Shown one piece after another: positions 46,504 to 54,892 of a DNA stretch of 54,892 nucleotides. This DNA comes from Byssothecium circinans. Its lineage: Eukaryota > Ascomycota > Dothideomycetes > Pleosporales > Massarinaceae. Position numbers and translations under genes: made by a program. Every line of letters begins with the position of its first letter. Positions within the stretch are counted from its first letter, which is position 1. The stretch is from assembly GCA_010015675.1 (NCBI GenBank), contig ML976984.1:689102-743993 (forward strand). Reading direction: 5' to 3'. A model generated the notes under the pieces. That model saw nothing but the letters and a program-made list of their open reading frames with translations. It was not told the origin of the DNA and ran no database searches.

Positions 46504-47001
46504 TCACCGACTAACACACTTCCCATCCACACACTCCATCTTAAGCCCATGCTGTGCGCAATTCTTATCCTTTCTCCAGAACGACAGGTGCACAAATGGA
46601 TTAGTTACATCTAATTTACGCTGCTCGTCAGTACCAGTACAACAACCTGACAGTCACGCCCATGCGCACACGCCTCCCTCTATTTCCACGCCTTCCTCAA
46701 ATCGCCCACTCCGTCACTGTAAAGAACACGTGCACATGTACTTACCCCTCATACAACGCATCTACACAGCATCGGTATCATACCTCGTCAAATCGCAAAC
46801 GTCTGTGGAATGGAAGGATGCGGTGCGTGCAAAAGCGATGGAGAAAAAACGTACAAGATGACTTCCATTGCATTCGCAAACCCTATCCTTACCATTCCTC
46901 TCACACCTAGCGCGAGGGACCGCGTAGTCTGTAGCCGCGGTGGCTGTGGTGAGGGTAGCGAGGGCGAGGAACAGGTGTGGGAGGGTGGTGGCGAGTTTCA
47001 T
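46504..47001 (-). CDS. Probable small secreted Cys-rich protein
   Basis: Preferred model: exon 1 47001-46893, exon 2 46646-46504, giving 83 residues. Residues 1-23 are a clear signal peptide (MKLATTLPHLFLALATLTTA and on). The mature part has six cysteines at 33, 38, 39, 66, 75 and 80 (C-x4-CC-x26-C-x8-C-x4-C), even in number as expected for disulfides. The intron would be 246 bases, GTAAGG to TGTCAG. A second model, 47001-46855 joined to 46620-46504, also closes the frame, gives 87 residues and also six cysteines. The shared exon 2 part (KNCAQHG...VDGKCVSR) is the strongest coding signal after the signal peptide. A TATA box lies about 130 bases upstream. Function unknown; effector- or defensin-like roles are guesses. 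I know no family for it. Confidence 0.55.
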
Positions 47002-47886
47002 TTTCAATGAGGGAAGAGGAGTCGGCTGGCTTGGGTTGGGTTTGATTCGTTTCGTCTCGACGGTGCAGAAGGAGGAGAGAGCGGGAAGGTTTTTGGTAGG
47101 TGGTAGGCGTGTGAGGGCAGCGTTTTGGTCTTTTTATACGGTTTAGGTGGTACTTGTATGGCGAGGGGAAGTGGCTATTTTTTGGACGGGGAATGGTGTG
47201 CTTTGGTCCATTACACTGTGTGTCCTACGCACACAATATGGGGGGTTTCATTGGTATGGTTGGGATTGCGGACAGCATATGTTCGTACGTATACTGCTTC
47301 CTTTGCGCTATTCATCAGCGATCACATGGGATTGGTTGGATAATACAGTAAGTACTCTTGTGCACTTGCTTGTACGTGATGTACATATATATGTACGCTG
47401 TGGAAAGCGCACGTGTCGCGAGACGTTTTGACAATGTGATGTGTGATGTGTGACCGGATGCTCTCACGAATATATCGGGGTACCACGTACGCTACCGACG
47501 ATGGTGTTTTGTTGTGATGATTGGGCGAGGCTGTGCAAATTGCGACTATTTCTGTTGTTGTTGTTTGCTTGGGACTGGAATCTCCAATCGATGCTATGGT
47601 TGCCCATGAGAAGCGACTCCGAAACTTCCAGATATAAGATGCATAGGACGATCGCCCAGCTCGAGAAGGGGGCAATACACACAATATCTTTTTTTCTCCC
47701 ACGTCTCAGACTAGGAAATTATATACCCATATCGGAACCGGAAAAGAAAAGAAGAAGATGCAAAAAAGAACTCCAATCACCATTCATGACATCCATAATA
47801 CAAACGCGTGATCTCCAAGATGAACACATCCTGTCCCCGCTCTCCACCCTGAGCTAATTGCCAAGCGCTCCCACGGGAGAGCTTGC
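47002..47886. other. Intergenic region upstream of the secreted protein gene
   Basis: About 885 bases. The first part is the promoter and leader of the minus-strand secreted protein gene. The rest is GT-rich on the plus strand with a near-palindromic GTACATATATATGTAC at 47381-47396. No gene seen. Confidence 0.55.
47130..47138 (-). promoter_or_regulatory. TATA box of the secreted Cys-rich gene
   Basis: On the minus strand this reads TATAAAAAG, about 130 bases upstream of the ATG at 47001, a normal spacing for a fungal promoter. Clear TATA boxes are not evident before most other genes here, and they are typical of inducible genes. Confidence 0.5.
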
Positions 47887-48621
47887 CTAGATATCCTCCC
47901 TAAACAAACTTCTCCGGCTCTCCGTCGGACTACCCCCATTCTTCTTCCGACCCTGCTGTACATGCGCCCCAGCCCCAACCCCCGCCGCACTCGACGCACC
48001 CCCATAACTAGTATCAACCCCATGGTCCAACGGCCTCGGACTCACGCCCCTCAAACTCTCCACATTATCATCCCCAAACGGATTCTGCAGCGCACTCCTC
48101 CCATCACTCCCCTCCTCGTACTCCCTAGTCCTACTGCGTCCCCTCTCCGGCTCAGGGTATCCCGGCGACGGCGCCCTGTACGACGTGCTCTCGAATGGAT
48201 TCGCGCTCGCGGGCCCGCCTCTCCCATGCGCCGGTTCATGCAGTCCCAATTCCTGCTCTTCATAGTACGCCTCGTTGCCTACGCGCGCATCCCACGCCTC
48301 GTCGGGATCCAAACGACTCCCCGCCCCACGGCCCCTCGCGCTATTGTACCCGCCGGACGGCTCTTCGTACGCGCCCGTCGCGGAGCGGTTGTTGCGGTTC
48401 TTGAACTTGTAGATCTGCGCGTCGATCCAGCCTTTGATGCCGACGGGCGCGGGGCCGGGGAAGTTCGAGGCGGGGACGGAGGAGGACTTGGAGAAGGGGT
48501 TGAGTGAGGGTGGGGGAAGGCCTAGTTTGTTGGCTTGCATTCGGGAGTAGATTACCCAGCCTCCGTAGCCGCCGAGAACGAGGAAGATGAGGACTATTAG
48601 GAAGATTACGAAGCCGTTCAT
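47887..48621 (-). CDS. Single-pass membrane protein with disordered tail
   Basis: A single exon, 244 residues. One membrane segment at the extreme N-terminus (MNGFVIFLIVLIFLVLGGYGG, about 4-24) is followed by YSRMQANKLGLPPPSLNPF and then a long polar region rich in Gly, Ser, Arg and Pro. Conserved islands are GIKGWIDAQIYKFKNRNNRSATGAYE and LDPDEAWDARVG. Homologs across Pezizomycotina share this plan and are sometimes labelled 'acid phosphatase-like', but I see no phosphatase motif. The single N-terminal helix and tail suggest a signal-anchored protein with a cytoplasmic tail. Function is unknown. Confidence 0.82.
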   Translation of the reverse strand: MNGFVIFLIVLIFLVLGGYGGWVIYSRMQANKLGLPPPSLNPFSKSSSVPASNFPGPAPVGIKGWIDAQIYKFKNRNNRSATGAYEEPSGGYNSARGRGAGSRLDPDEAWDARVGNEAYYEEQELGLHEPAHGRGGPASANPFESTSYRAPSPGYPEPERGRSRTREYEEGSDGRSALQNPFGDDNVESLRGVSPRPLDHGVDTSYGGASSAAGVGAGAHVQQGRKKNGGSPTESRRSLFREDI

Positions 48622-49480
48622 GGTGGGCTAGGCTTTTGGAGGGACTGGGGATGGGAGGGTCGATGGAGACGATGGGGAGGTGGAGCACGGTGGGATGGGT
48701 TGCGCATGCGAGGGCCGCGTGGTGTTGCGATTGCTTTCGGTGAGATGCGCTTGCGGTGTCGGGTGTGTGTATTAGACCGATCGGAGACTCGCGGGGGTCA
48801 ATGATGGGGGAGACAAGATGGTCTCGAGGAAAAGGCGTCAGCACGAGGTCGCGTAAGGCAGCTGAGAATTAGAGCGCAAAGCTAGCTCGCGAAATTGGCT
48901 GAGTGATGTTGAGCTTCCGATGCCTCCAACCCGGCTGGCTGAGCTGTGAGAATGGTCTGCCAAGTAAAGCCGAGATGACGCAAAGCTGCTGATTCGCAGC
49001 GAGCTGATGCACCCTCCGATCCACCCTTGGGACCTAGCTGTAGTTTTAATAGCGTCTCGAAGAGAAAGACTGTCGAGAGAGGGAGAATTGAGACGAATAG
49101 CTTTGGAGACGGAAGTTTGAACCTTCAACCTTGGAAAGCTGGGAATGATAGATTGGGTTAGGACAATACTTTAGTGGGCCCGGGTGTAAGCGAGAGTTGA
49201 TTGGTGATGTTGTGCAGCGGTTATCGTATCTACCGTGTATTGCGAGGTCTCGAGCTTCATCACCATGGAGACGAATTGAGCTCGATTAATCTTGCCCAAT
49301 ACCCTTTCTGATCTCTATACATCAATCTCATGCTTTGGCTAGTTTTTCTTTCTGCAAAACTTAGAGCATCCCCTTGCACCTCATCCGCACCACCTTTTGG
49401 GTGCTCGTCTACACAAACCTTTCCTCGGCAGCAAACAAAATACAAGACAGCATCCAAGAGAAAGGAAACCTTCAAGTGAA
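48622..49480. other. Divergent region, membrane protein / lipid kinase-like gene
   Basis: About 860 bases between divergent starts. No gene, repeat or RNA recognised. Confidence 0.5.
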
Positions 49481-50806
49481 ATGGGCTATACACACATCAT
49501 GTCTGACTCCACCGAAACCCTCACCTTCAAAGCTACCACCGGCGAACACCACACCATCCCCACCAAAAACCTCATAGCTTCCATCCCAACCCCCGACTCA
49601 ACCCCCTCAACATCCACAATCCTCTACCTCACCCCCAATCCAGACGACCCCACCGCTCTCCCCACCCTCACCACCATCCAAGGCGACCTCTCCCCCACCG
49701 CCACACCCCCCGCGACCAGCGACACAGAAACCCACATCATCATCTCCACCAGCTCCGGCACAAAGAAAGCCAGCACTTTCTACACCGGCATCCTCTCCCC
49801 AGTCCTCTCCACCCTCTTCCCAAAAGGCCACGAGAACTTTCTCGTCCATTACACAACATCCGCAGACACGGTCAAGGAACTAACATTCGACATTTTCTCC
49901 TCCACTGCAAACGCCGGAATACACCTCCGCATAATCCTCCTCTCAGGCGACGGCGGGGTCATCGATATCTTAAACAGTCTCCTCGCCCACCCCACGTCGT
50001 CCCAGTACAAACCCCCAGAGCTCATCCTCCTCCCCCTCGGCACGGCAAATGCGCTCTTCCACTCCACTCACGTCGGGGGGAAGGATGACACCTGGGGCCT
50101 CCGCACCCTCGTCTCAAGCACCACGAAGCCGCTTCCAATCTTCACCGCGACCTTCTCGCCCGGCGCCCGCCTCCTCGTCAACGAGGGACGCACAGAAGAA
50201 GAACTACCCCGCGACCCCACCACCGGCCATAACGTTCTCCACGGTGCGGTGGTGGGGAGTTGGGGCATGCACGCCACCCTCGTCGCTGACAGCGACACCG
50301 CGGAATACCGCAAATACGGCGTTGAGCGTTTTAGTATGGCGGCCAAGGAACTTTTATATCCGAGTGATGGGTCCGCACCGCACGTCTATAAAGCGCAGAT
50401 TTCCCTCTTGAAGAATGATAAATGGACCCCGGTCAACACATCCGCCTCCCAGCCAAATTCCCACATGTACATCCTCCTAACCCTGGTCTCCAACCTCGAG
50501 AAACCCTTCTGCATCTCCCCGGCCACGAAACCGCTCGACGGATCCCTGCATGTGGTGCACTTTGGGCCGACGACGGGGGACGAGGCGATGCGGATTATGG
50601 GGCTGGCGTATCAGGGAGGAAAGCATGTGGAGGAGGAGATGGTGACGTATGAGGCTGTGGATGGGATGAGGATTGAGTTTCGGGGGATGGAGAGTGAGGA
50701 GAGGTGGAGGAGGGTTTGTGTGGATGGGACGATTGTTAGGGTAGAGGGGGATGGGTGGGTCGAGTTCCGGAGGGAGGGGAGGAGGGTGGTAGATATTGTG
50801 GTTTGA
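49481..50806 (+). CDS. Diacylglycerol/sphingoid lipid kinase-type protein
   Basis: A single exon; the ATG at 49481 gives 441 residues, and an in-frame ATG six codons on (49499) is an alternative. The frame is open upstream to 49397 without ATG. The kinase core has the nucleotide-binding motif SGDGGVIDILN (155-165), where most family members have GGDGT..E, then LPLGTANALFHS (184-195) and GSWGMHATLVAD further on, followed by the C-terminal beta-rich domain with VCVDGTIV.VEGDGWVE. This is the DAGK_cat/LCB-kinase fold. The family phosphorylates diacylglycerol, ceramide or sphingoid bases; this fungal subgroup is not characterised, and the Gly-to-Ser and Thr-to-Gly differences make the substrate uncertain. 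Base use changes from C-rich to G-rich third positions around 50560. It is convergent with the ABC gene. Confidence 0.88.
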   Translation: MGYTHIMSDSTETLTFKATTGEHHTIPTKNLIASIPTPDSTPSTSTILYLTPNPDDPTALPTLTTIQGDLSPTATPPATSDTETHIIISTSSGTKKASTFYTGILSPVLSTLFPKGHENFLVHYTTSADTVKELTFDIFSSTANAGIHLRIILLSGDGGVIDILNSLLAHPTSSQYKPPELILLPLGTANALFHSTHVGGKDDTWGLRTLVSSTTKPLPIFTATFSPGARLLVNEGRTEEELPRDPTTGHNVLHGAVVGSWGMHATLVADSDTAEYRKYGVERFSMAAKELLYPSDGSAPHVYKAQISLLKNDKWTPVNTSASQPNSHMYILLTLVSNLEKPFCISPATKPLDGSLHVVHFGPTTGDEAMRIMGLAYQGGKHVEEEMVTYEAVDGMRIEFRGMESEERWRRVCVDGTIVRVEGDGWVEFRREGRRVVDIVV

Positions 50807-51336
50807 AAAGAGGTGTTTTAAAAGGTTGAGACCTGATTCGATGTGCATGGTTGGAATGGGGTTCATGAGTCACGGGTTATGAGGGTGAGCAGTACGACCA
50901 AAGCAAAGGTTTTCAGACGCTTTTAGCATCAAAACTTGCGGGAAGCGTACCCAGCACCCTGATACACGATTGCATTGACAACGCGCTTGACGAAGGTGTA
51001 AATAAAACATCGTGGCGTACGAGAACGAAGACACTACATGGAATAGGTACTGGAGCCGCGATTCATAAAACTGGATCCCGAACTTTTATTTCATTCTTTT
51101 CTCCTACGATACCACATTAACGTTACAGGACCGAAATTTTGAATCATAGCGATCAAAGCATAGCGCATAGAGCACTCCAAAGGGCAAATCGACAACGAAT
51201 ACCACTTCTAAATAAGAGTCGAGTGTCGACAACCGTCATGAACCCTCCATTCCACCGTATGATACAAGTGTATTGCAATATTTTAAGTGCTGGACCTTTG
51301 ACGCATGACTGACCAACATCCCCCATCCACATGCAC
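50807..51336. other. Convergent 3' region
   Basis: About 530 bases between the stops of the lipid kinase-like and ABC genes. Nothing recognised. Confidence 0.5.
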
Positions 51337-54327
51337 TCACTGTCCCCCACTCCTAGTGCCATCCGTATTGGCCGCAGTGGACGGTCTCGGCGTATGATGA
51401 GTACCAGGCTCCTCGCCAACATCATCATCTTTAGTCGGCGGATGACTGCCCAAGGCCGCCATTTTGCCCGGTGACTGGTTCATCAAAGCCAGCTTTTCAA
51501 GCTCCATAGCTTCCGGTGTCTGGCGTACAGCCGGAAGGAGCGATACGCGACCGGTCTGTGTGGAATCGTTGTGAGGTTTTGAAGACTCTGCTTCGGTATT
51601 GACAGGCGTATGAGGTATCGGCGCAGTGATGCTTAGTCGTTTCTTCCCAGTGTCTACTGTCTCTTTCTTACGTTTTGATAATGACCGCGGGAGCGTCGCC
51701 TGTGGAGTCGGTTCAATTGCCTTCGGAGACACGGCGCGGATTAGTGAGGTATCGTTGTCACTGTCGTCCGATTGATGATCCTCGCTTGCTTCATGCTTCT
51801 TAGTACCACTTAACTTCCTCTTGAAAGTGTGGAACCTCTTCCGCATTCCAGTACGAGTAGGGCTGGAGTCATCGGCCTGCCTGCTACCACCTGCACCATC
51901 AACTTGTACAATGTCGGGGATGGAGCTGCCATCACTCGAGTATTCGTCAGTATCCTCGTCAGAGGAATCGATCAACGAGCGTGTAACGGTAGGTGTGTAA
52001 CCCTTTAGGCCCCTTTCCAATCTTGCCGGTTTATCTGCTTTCTGGTTCTTGTTCCAAAGCAGGGTATATATTCCTCCTGGGTTGAGAAGCTGGATACCGC
52101 GTTCGACCATAGTACCCTTATCAAGGACGAAAATCTCACCGGCATGATGGATGGTAGACAACCGATGCTTAATCATGAGCGTAGTGCGGCCCTTGCAGAT
52201 TCTGGCCAAAGAGTCATGGATCTCCGATTCGATAACATTGTCAGCCGAGGCGGTGGCTTCACCTAGTACGATGATCATTGGGTCGCGGAGAAAGAGCTGG
52301 GCAATAGCAAGCCGCTGCCGCTCACCCCCAGAGAACTTGACGCCGCGTTCGCCAATCGTCGAGTCGTGCCCCTTAGGAAACGAGATGATCTGATCATGAA
52401 CTGCCGCATTCTTACAGGCCTCCACGACTTCCTGGTCCGTTGCATCCGGGCGTGCGTATCGGACAATCTCCACAACAGTGTCGTTGTAGAAACATTGTTC
52501 TTGCCTCACAATGTCGATTGTCTCTCGCAGGCTCCTTTGGATAATATGGCGGACATCTTGGCCATCGACAAGAATGGCGCCGCCGGTGACATCGTACCCG
52601 CGAAAGAGCAACTTGTCGCATGTTGTCGTTTCCCCACTTCCAGACTGATCTACGAAGGCAACAGTCTTGCCTGGACTGACATCGAAGCCGAGTTCCTTGA
52701 TGACCTGGTTCACACCATCGTAAGAGAGATTGATGTCTCTGAACTCAACCTTTCCACCTTTGAATATAAGATCTTGGGCATCCTCAACATCAGTTACCGT
52801 CGGCCGTGTCCCGGCAATTTCGAGCTGGCGTTCCGCATCAACGCAAACTTCGACCAGCATATTGTACGTATGTGCAATCTTGAAGAGAGGGGCGGCGAAG
52901 GAGTAGTGGAACAGCAAAAGGGTGATGAAGTCGCCAACACGTTGATCAGTCTCAGTAACTAGGTAGGCTGCGCGGAATAGAAGTGCGCCATAACTGACAA
53001 ATATGACCAGGCGTTGTAGGATGCTAAGGACCTGGCCGAGATTGTAATAATGCCGGGCTTCTCTTAGCTCTTGTCGAGTGCTTTCCTCAACGCGGTGCTG
53101 CTGATAGTCCTGTCGGTTGAGATTGAACGCTGGCATCCAACTGGCAATGCTCTCGTAGTATACGTTCCGCTCGATTCGATGGGTTGCCCGGTATCTTTGT
53201 CGCATTTTTATCATCCAAGGGGTAAGCTTGTACGCGATAATGCCGTAAAAGATGTAAGTTGATGCGAGGATCAGTCCAACGTACGCGTTGAATAGATAGG
53301 CCAGGTAACCGAAGGCAACAAAAATGTCTAAGAAAAGAGGAAGTAGAGTCTTGCATGTTTCGACCATGAATGAGATAAGTTCTTGTTCGAGAATCATATC
53401 GTTCGGAATTTTGATGATTATCATGAGGACAACAATATCTCGCCATGGAAATTCGTTGTGGCCAGGTTCCTTCATAATATTGATTTTGTCAACGATGTTG
53501 CCGAGCAGTGGTAGTGAGAGCAAATTAGCAGCTCGGCCGCATAGTGTGATAAGGAACGTGCATGTTGCATATAGTTTTGTTCTCGAGTCTTTGGTTGGGA
53601 AAAGGTGCGGTAGCAGGGGGTTAGAAAGCTGCCGAAAGTAGGACAACAAACCGCCTGGCATTTCAACGCTTTGGAATTGTTTTCGACGGTAACATTTTGC
53701 CTCATCGCTTTCACTTTCGACAGCCGTATCCGCGCCCAAAAGCTCCTCGTCGACAAGGTCCTGGGCTAGTGTGTGGACGGCAGGGCTAAGGAGCGGCTGC
53801 GTCTCGACATCTCGACCCACTGCTTCCTGAGCTGGAAACAGGCTGTAGACGCAGAGCGTAGTCAGACACATGGATCGAAGCAGATGAGTTGAACGCTGGT
53901 AGTAATCGAGAAGACTTGTAGCCTTGGGCCGTGATGACAAGATACAGATCGTGACCTCGAGGAAGGTAGCCCATACGAAAATACTGGCATTTGAAAAGTG
54001 ATGAAGAGTGTGTGAATCCGAGTGAATGAGGTATGTGACCAGCCATATCAGAAAGCAGAGCGAGGTATAGACCATAGCATCCTTTTCCGACGTTCGATTT
54101 TCCCGGTGAGGCCTGACAACAAGAATAAAACCTTCCAGAGCGTATAGCGCTGTGACTAACAAGGTAAGGCGTTTTGATGCTACTCTCTGATGCGCATCCA
54201 GTACTGTGCGGGTGGGAGGCCGGATGAAAGAAGCTGGTAGCGTAGTAGCTAAGATGGCGCCGAGCACGAGGGCGAAGGGAGACGAGTACCAGAGTACCCT
54301 GAGGCAATAATTGACGCTCAGACTCAT
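51337..54327 (-). CDS. HMT1-like ABC half-transporter with broken ATPase motifs
   Basis: A single intron-free frame of 996 residues. The N-terminal extension has about five membrane segments (1-165). It is followed by one ABC membrane domain (about 245-490), one nucleotide-binding domain (about 525-765) and a long disordered Ser/Asp-rich tail. The plan matches the vacuolar Hmt1/ABCB6 group that exports phytochelatin or metal conjugates. Key residues differ: Walker A reads DQSGSGETT (560-568) instead of GxSGSGKST, so the essential Lys is Glu566 and the first Gly is Asp; Walker B ends VLGEAT, with Gly689 in place of the metal-binding Asp. The signature FSGGERQR (665-672), catalytic Glu690 and switch His721 remain. 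The membrane domain also looks shorter than usual around 300-325. Yet no stop or frameshift is present. It may be a non-hydrolysing pseudo-transporter or a young pseudogene. Confidence 0.9.
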   Translation of the reverse strand: MSLSVNYCLRVLWYSSPFALVLGAILATTLPASFIRPPTRTVLDAHQRVASKRLTLLVTALYALEGFILVVRPHRENRTSEKDAMVYTSLCFLIWLVTYLIHSDSHTLHHFSNASIFVWATFLEVTICILSSRPKATSLLDYYQRSTHLLRSMCLTTLCVYSLFPAQEAVGRDVETQPLLSPAVHTLAQDLVDEELLGADTAVESESDEAKCYRRKQFQSVEMPGGLLSYFRQLSNPLLPHLFPTKDSRTKLYATCTFLITLCGRAANLLSLPLLGNIVDKINIMKEPGHNEFPWRDIVVLMIIIKIPNDMILEQELISFMVETCKTLLPLFLDIFVAFGYLAYLFNAYVGLILASTYIFYGIIAYKLTPWMIKMRQRYRATHRIERNVYYESIASWMPAFNLNRQDYQQHRVEESTRQELREARHYYNLGQVLSILQRLVIFVSYGALLFRAAYLVTETDQRVGDFITLLLFHYSFAAPLFKIAHTYNMLVEVCVDAERQLEIAGTRPTVTDVEDAQDLIFKGGKVEFRDINLSYDGVNQVIKELGFDVSPGKTVAFVDQSGSGETTTCDKLLFRGYDVTGGAILVDGQDVRHIIQRSLRETIDIVRQEQCFYNDTVVEIVRYARPDATDQEVVEACKNAAVHDQIISFPKGHDSTIGERGVKFSGGERQRLAIAQLFLRDPMIIVLGEATASADNVIESEIHDSLARICKGRTTLMIKHRLSTIHHAGEIFVLDKGTMVERGIQLLNPGGIYTLLWNKNQKADKPARLERGLKGYTPTVTRSLIDSSDEDTDEYSSDGSSIPDIVQVDGAGGSRQADDSSPTRTGMRKRFHTFKRKLSGTKKHEASEDHQSDDSDNDTSLIRAVSPKAIEPTPQATLPRSLSKRKKETVDTGKKRLSITAPIPHTPVNTEAESSKPHNDSTQTGRVSLLPAVRQTPEAMELEKLALMNQSPGKMAALGSHPPTKDDDVGEEPGTHHTPRPSTAANTDGTRSGGQ

Positions 54328-54881
54328 AATGAAGATGGAACTGGGCGGTTCTCACTTCATCGACGAGTCGTAATCGCTCACTGTTGTGGTGGAGAGGAGG
54401 CGAGGAGATCAACTTGAATCAGAAAGTGCTGCTAATGGTGCGGGTGAAGAAAGAAGAGAGAAAAAGATGATATGGGAAGATAAAGCATGGAGAAAGAGGA
54501 GGAGCATACTGCATGCCTACCTTAGCGGCCAACGCACTTTCTGCAACTCATAAACCTTAAGACAGCTGCCATCCCAACGCAGCGCCAACGCGACCAACAA
54601 TGCACTCGGTGCATTCTGAACAGCTCGTCAAGTCTGCCTGATACTATACACATCACTTCTGCTGCATATAAAGGCACCAAATACAGGAATGCATGATGAG
54701 GAGAAGAAGTGAGTTGTGGGTCGGCAAGACGAGGTAATAGTGAAGGTGTCAGGCCCCATGCGCGCTAGCCAATCGGACCGTTACCGTGCCCGTGCGCGCA
54801 GCGACCCACGTCGCGCAACGATCCACGAACACCAAAACACCAGACAAATCCTAAACTTCAACGCGTCGTAACTCTACCACT
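54328..54881. other. Divergent region at the right end
   Basis: About 550 bases between the ABC gene start and a plausible plus-strand start at the window end. AG-rich near the ABC start. No other feature recognised. Confidence 0.45.
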
Positions 54882-54892
54882 ATGGCACCAAT
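54882..54892 (+). CDS. Possible start of a gene running out of the window
   Basis: ATGGCACCA appears in a good start context (CCACTATGGC) after a C/A-rich leader. Only three full codons (Met-Ala-Pro) are inside the window, so neither the product nor the gene itself can be confirmed. Confidence 0.3.

Noticed and set aside
46762..46892. Continuation of the secreted protein straight through the first donor, giving an 81-residue unspliced product
   Set aside because: It stops without a Cys-balanced end and ignores the conserved-looking Cys-rich exon at 46646-46504; kept only as a possible retained-intron form.
53786..54412. Minus-strand 208-residue frame overlapping the ABC N-terminus
   Set aside because: It overlaps the ABC membrane segments in a different frame, and the ABC frame carries the recognised domains.

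Overview
The window is nuclear DNA of a filamentous ascomycete (Pezizomycotina; Dothideomycetes is my best guess but is not proven here). The basis is short GT-AG introns, mostly 45-100 bases, with CTAAC/CTGAC-type branch sites, gene families found mainly in Pezizomycotina, and a DNA transposon whose stop codons look like repeat-induced point mutation (RIP). I resolved about 24 protein genes, most with several exons. Exon borders were worked out by hand from splice signals, reading-frame closure and family conservation.

Layout. 1-2.3 kb: a full-length but inactivated Fot1/pogo-type transposon with perfect terminal inverted repeats. 2.3-4.3 kb: an orphan fungal multi-pass membrane protein (-). 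4.3-7.8 kb: a gene-poor stretch with one diverged tandem duplication. 7.8-22 kb: a DUF7137 secretory-pathway protein (+), a RAD26/CSB repair ATPase (-), an amadoriase-type FAD oxidase (-), a CorA-like membrane protein (+), a second orphan membrane protein with a large Cys-rich ectodomain (-) and a DJ-1/PfpI protein (-). 23-28 kb: a cytochrome P450 and two unrecognised proteins (all +). 28.3-34 kb: homoserine dehydrogenase (-), CCDC174-like (+), REEP/Yop1-like (+) and MGM101 (-). 34.5-44 kb: a second P450 (+), the four-exon COA4 (-), biotin protein ligase (+), an OSBP-type lipid-transfer protein (-) and phosphoglucomutase (-). 44.3-54.9 kb: an Asteroid/XPG-fold protein (+), a probable small secreted Cys-rich protein (-), a single-pass membrane protein (-), a diacylglycerol/sphingoid kinase-type protein (+), a large HMT1-like ABC protein whose nucleotide-binding motifs are broken (-), and the first codons of a gene leaving the window (+).

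Most genes are housekeeping: mitochondrial maintenance (MGM101, COA4), amino acid and sugar metabolism (HOM6, PGM), biotinylation (BPL1), ER shape and lipid transfer, and DNA repair. They are not arranged as a pathway. The two P450s and the FAD oxidase are scattered among them, and I see no biosynthetic gene cluster with a backbone enzyme. The less ordinary items are the HMT1-like protein with a mutated ATPase site, the candidate secreted Cys-rich protein, two membrane-protein families without known function, a protein carrying a phosphatase-1-type docking motif, and several introns (39 bases, 63 stop-free bases, micro-exons) that automatic annotation would probably get wrong.
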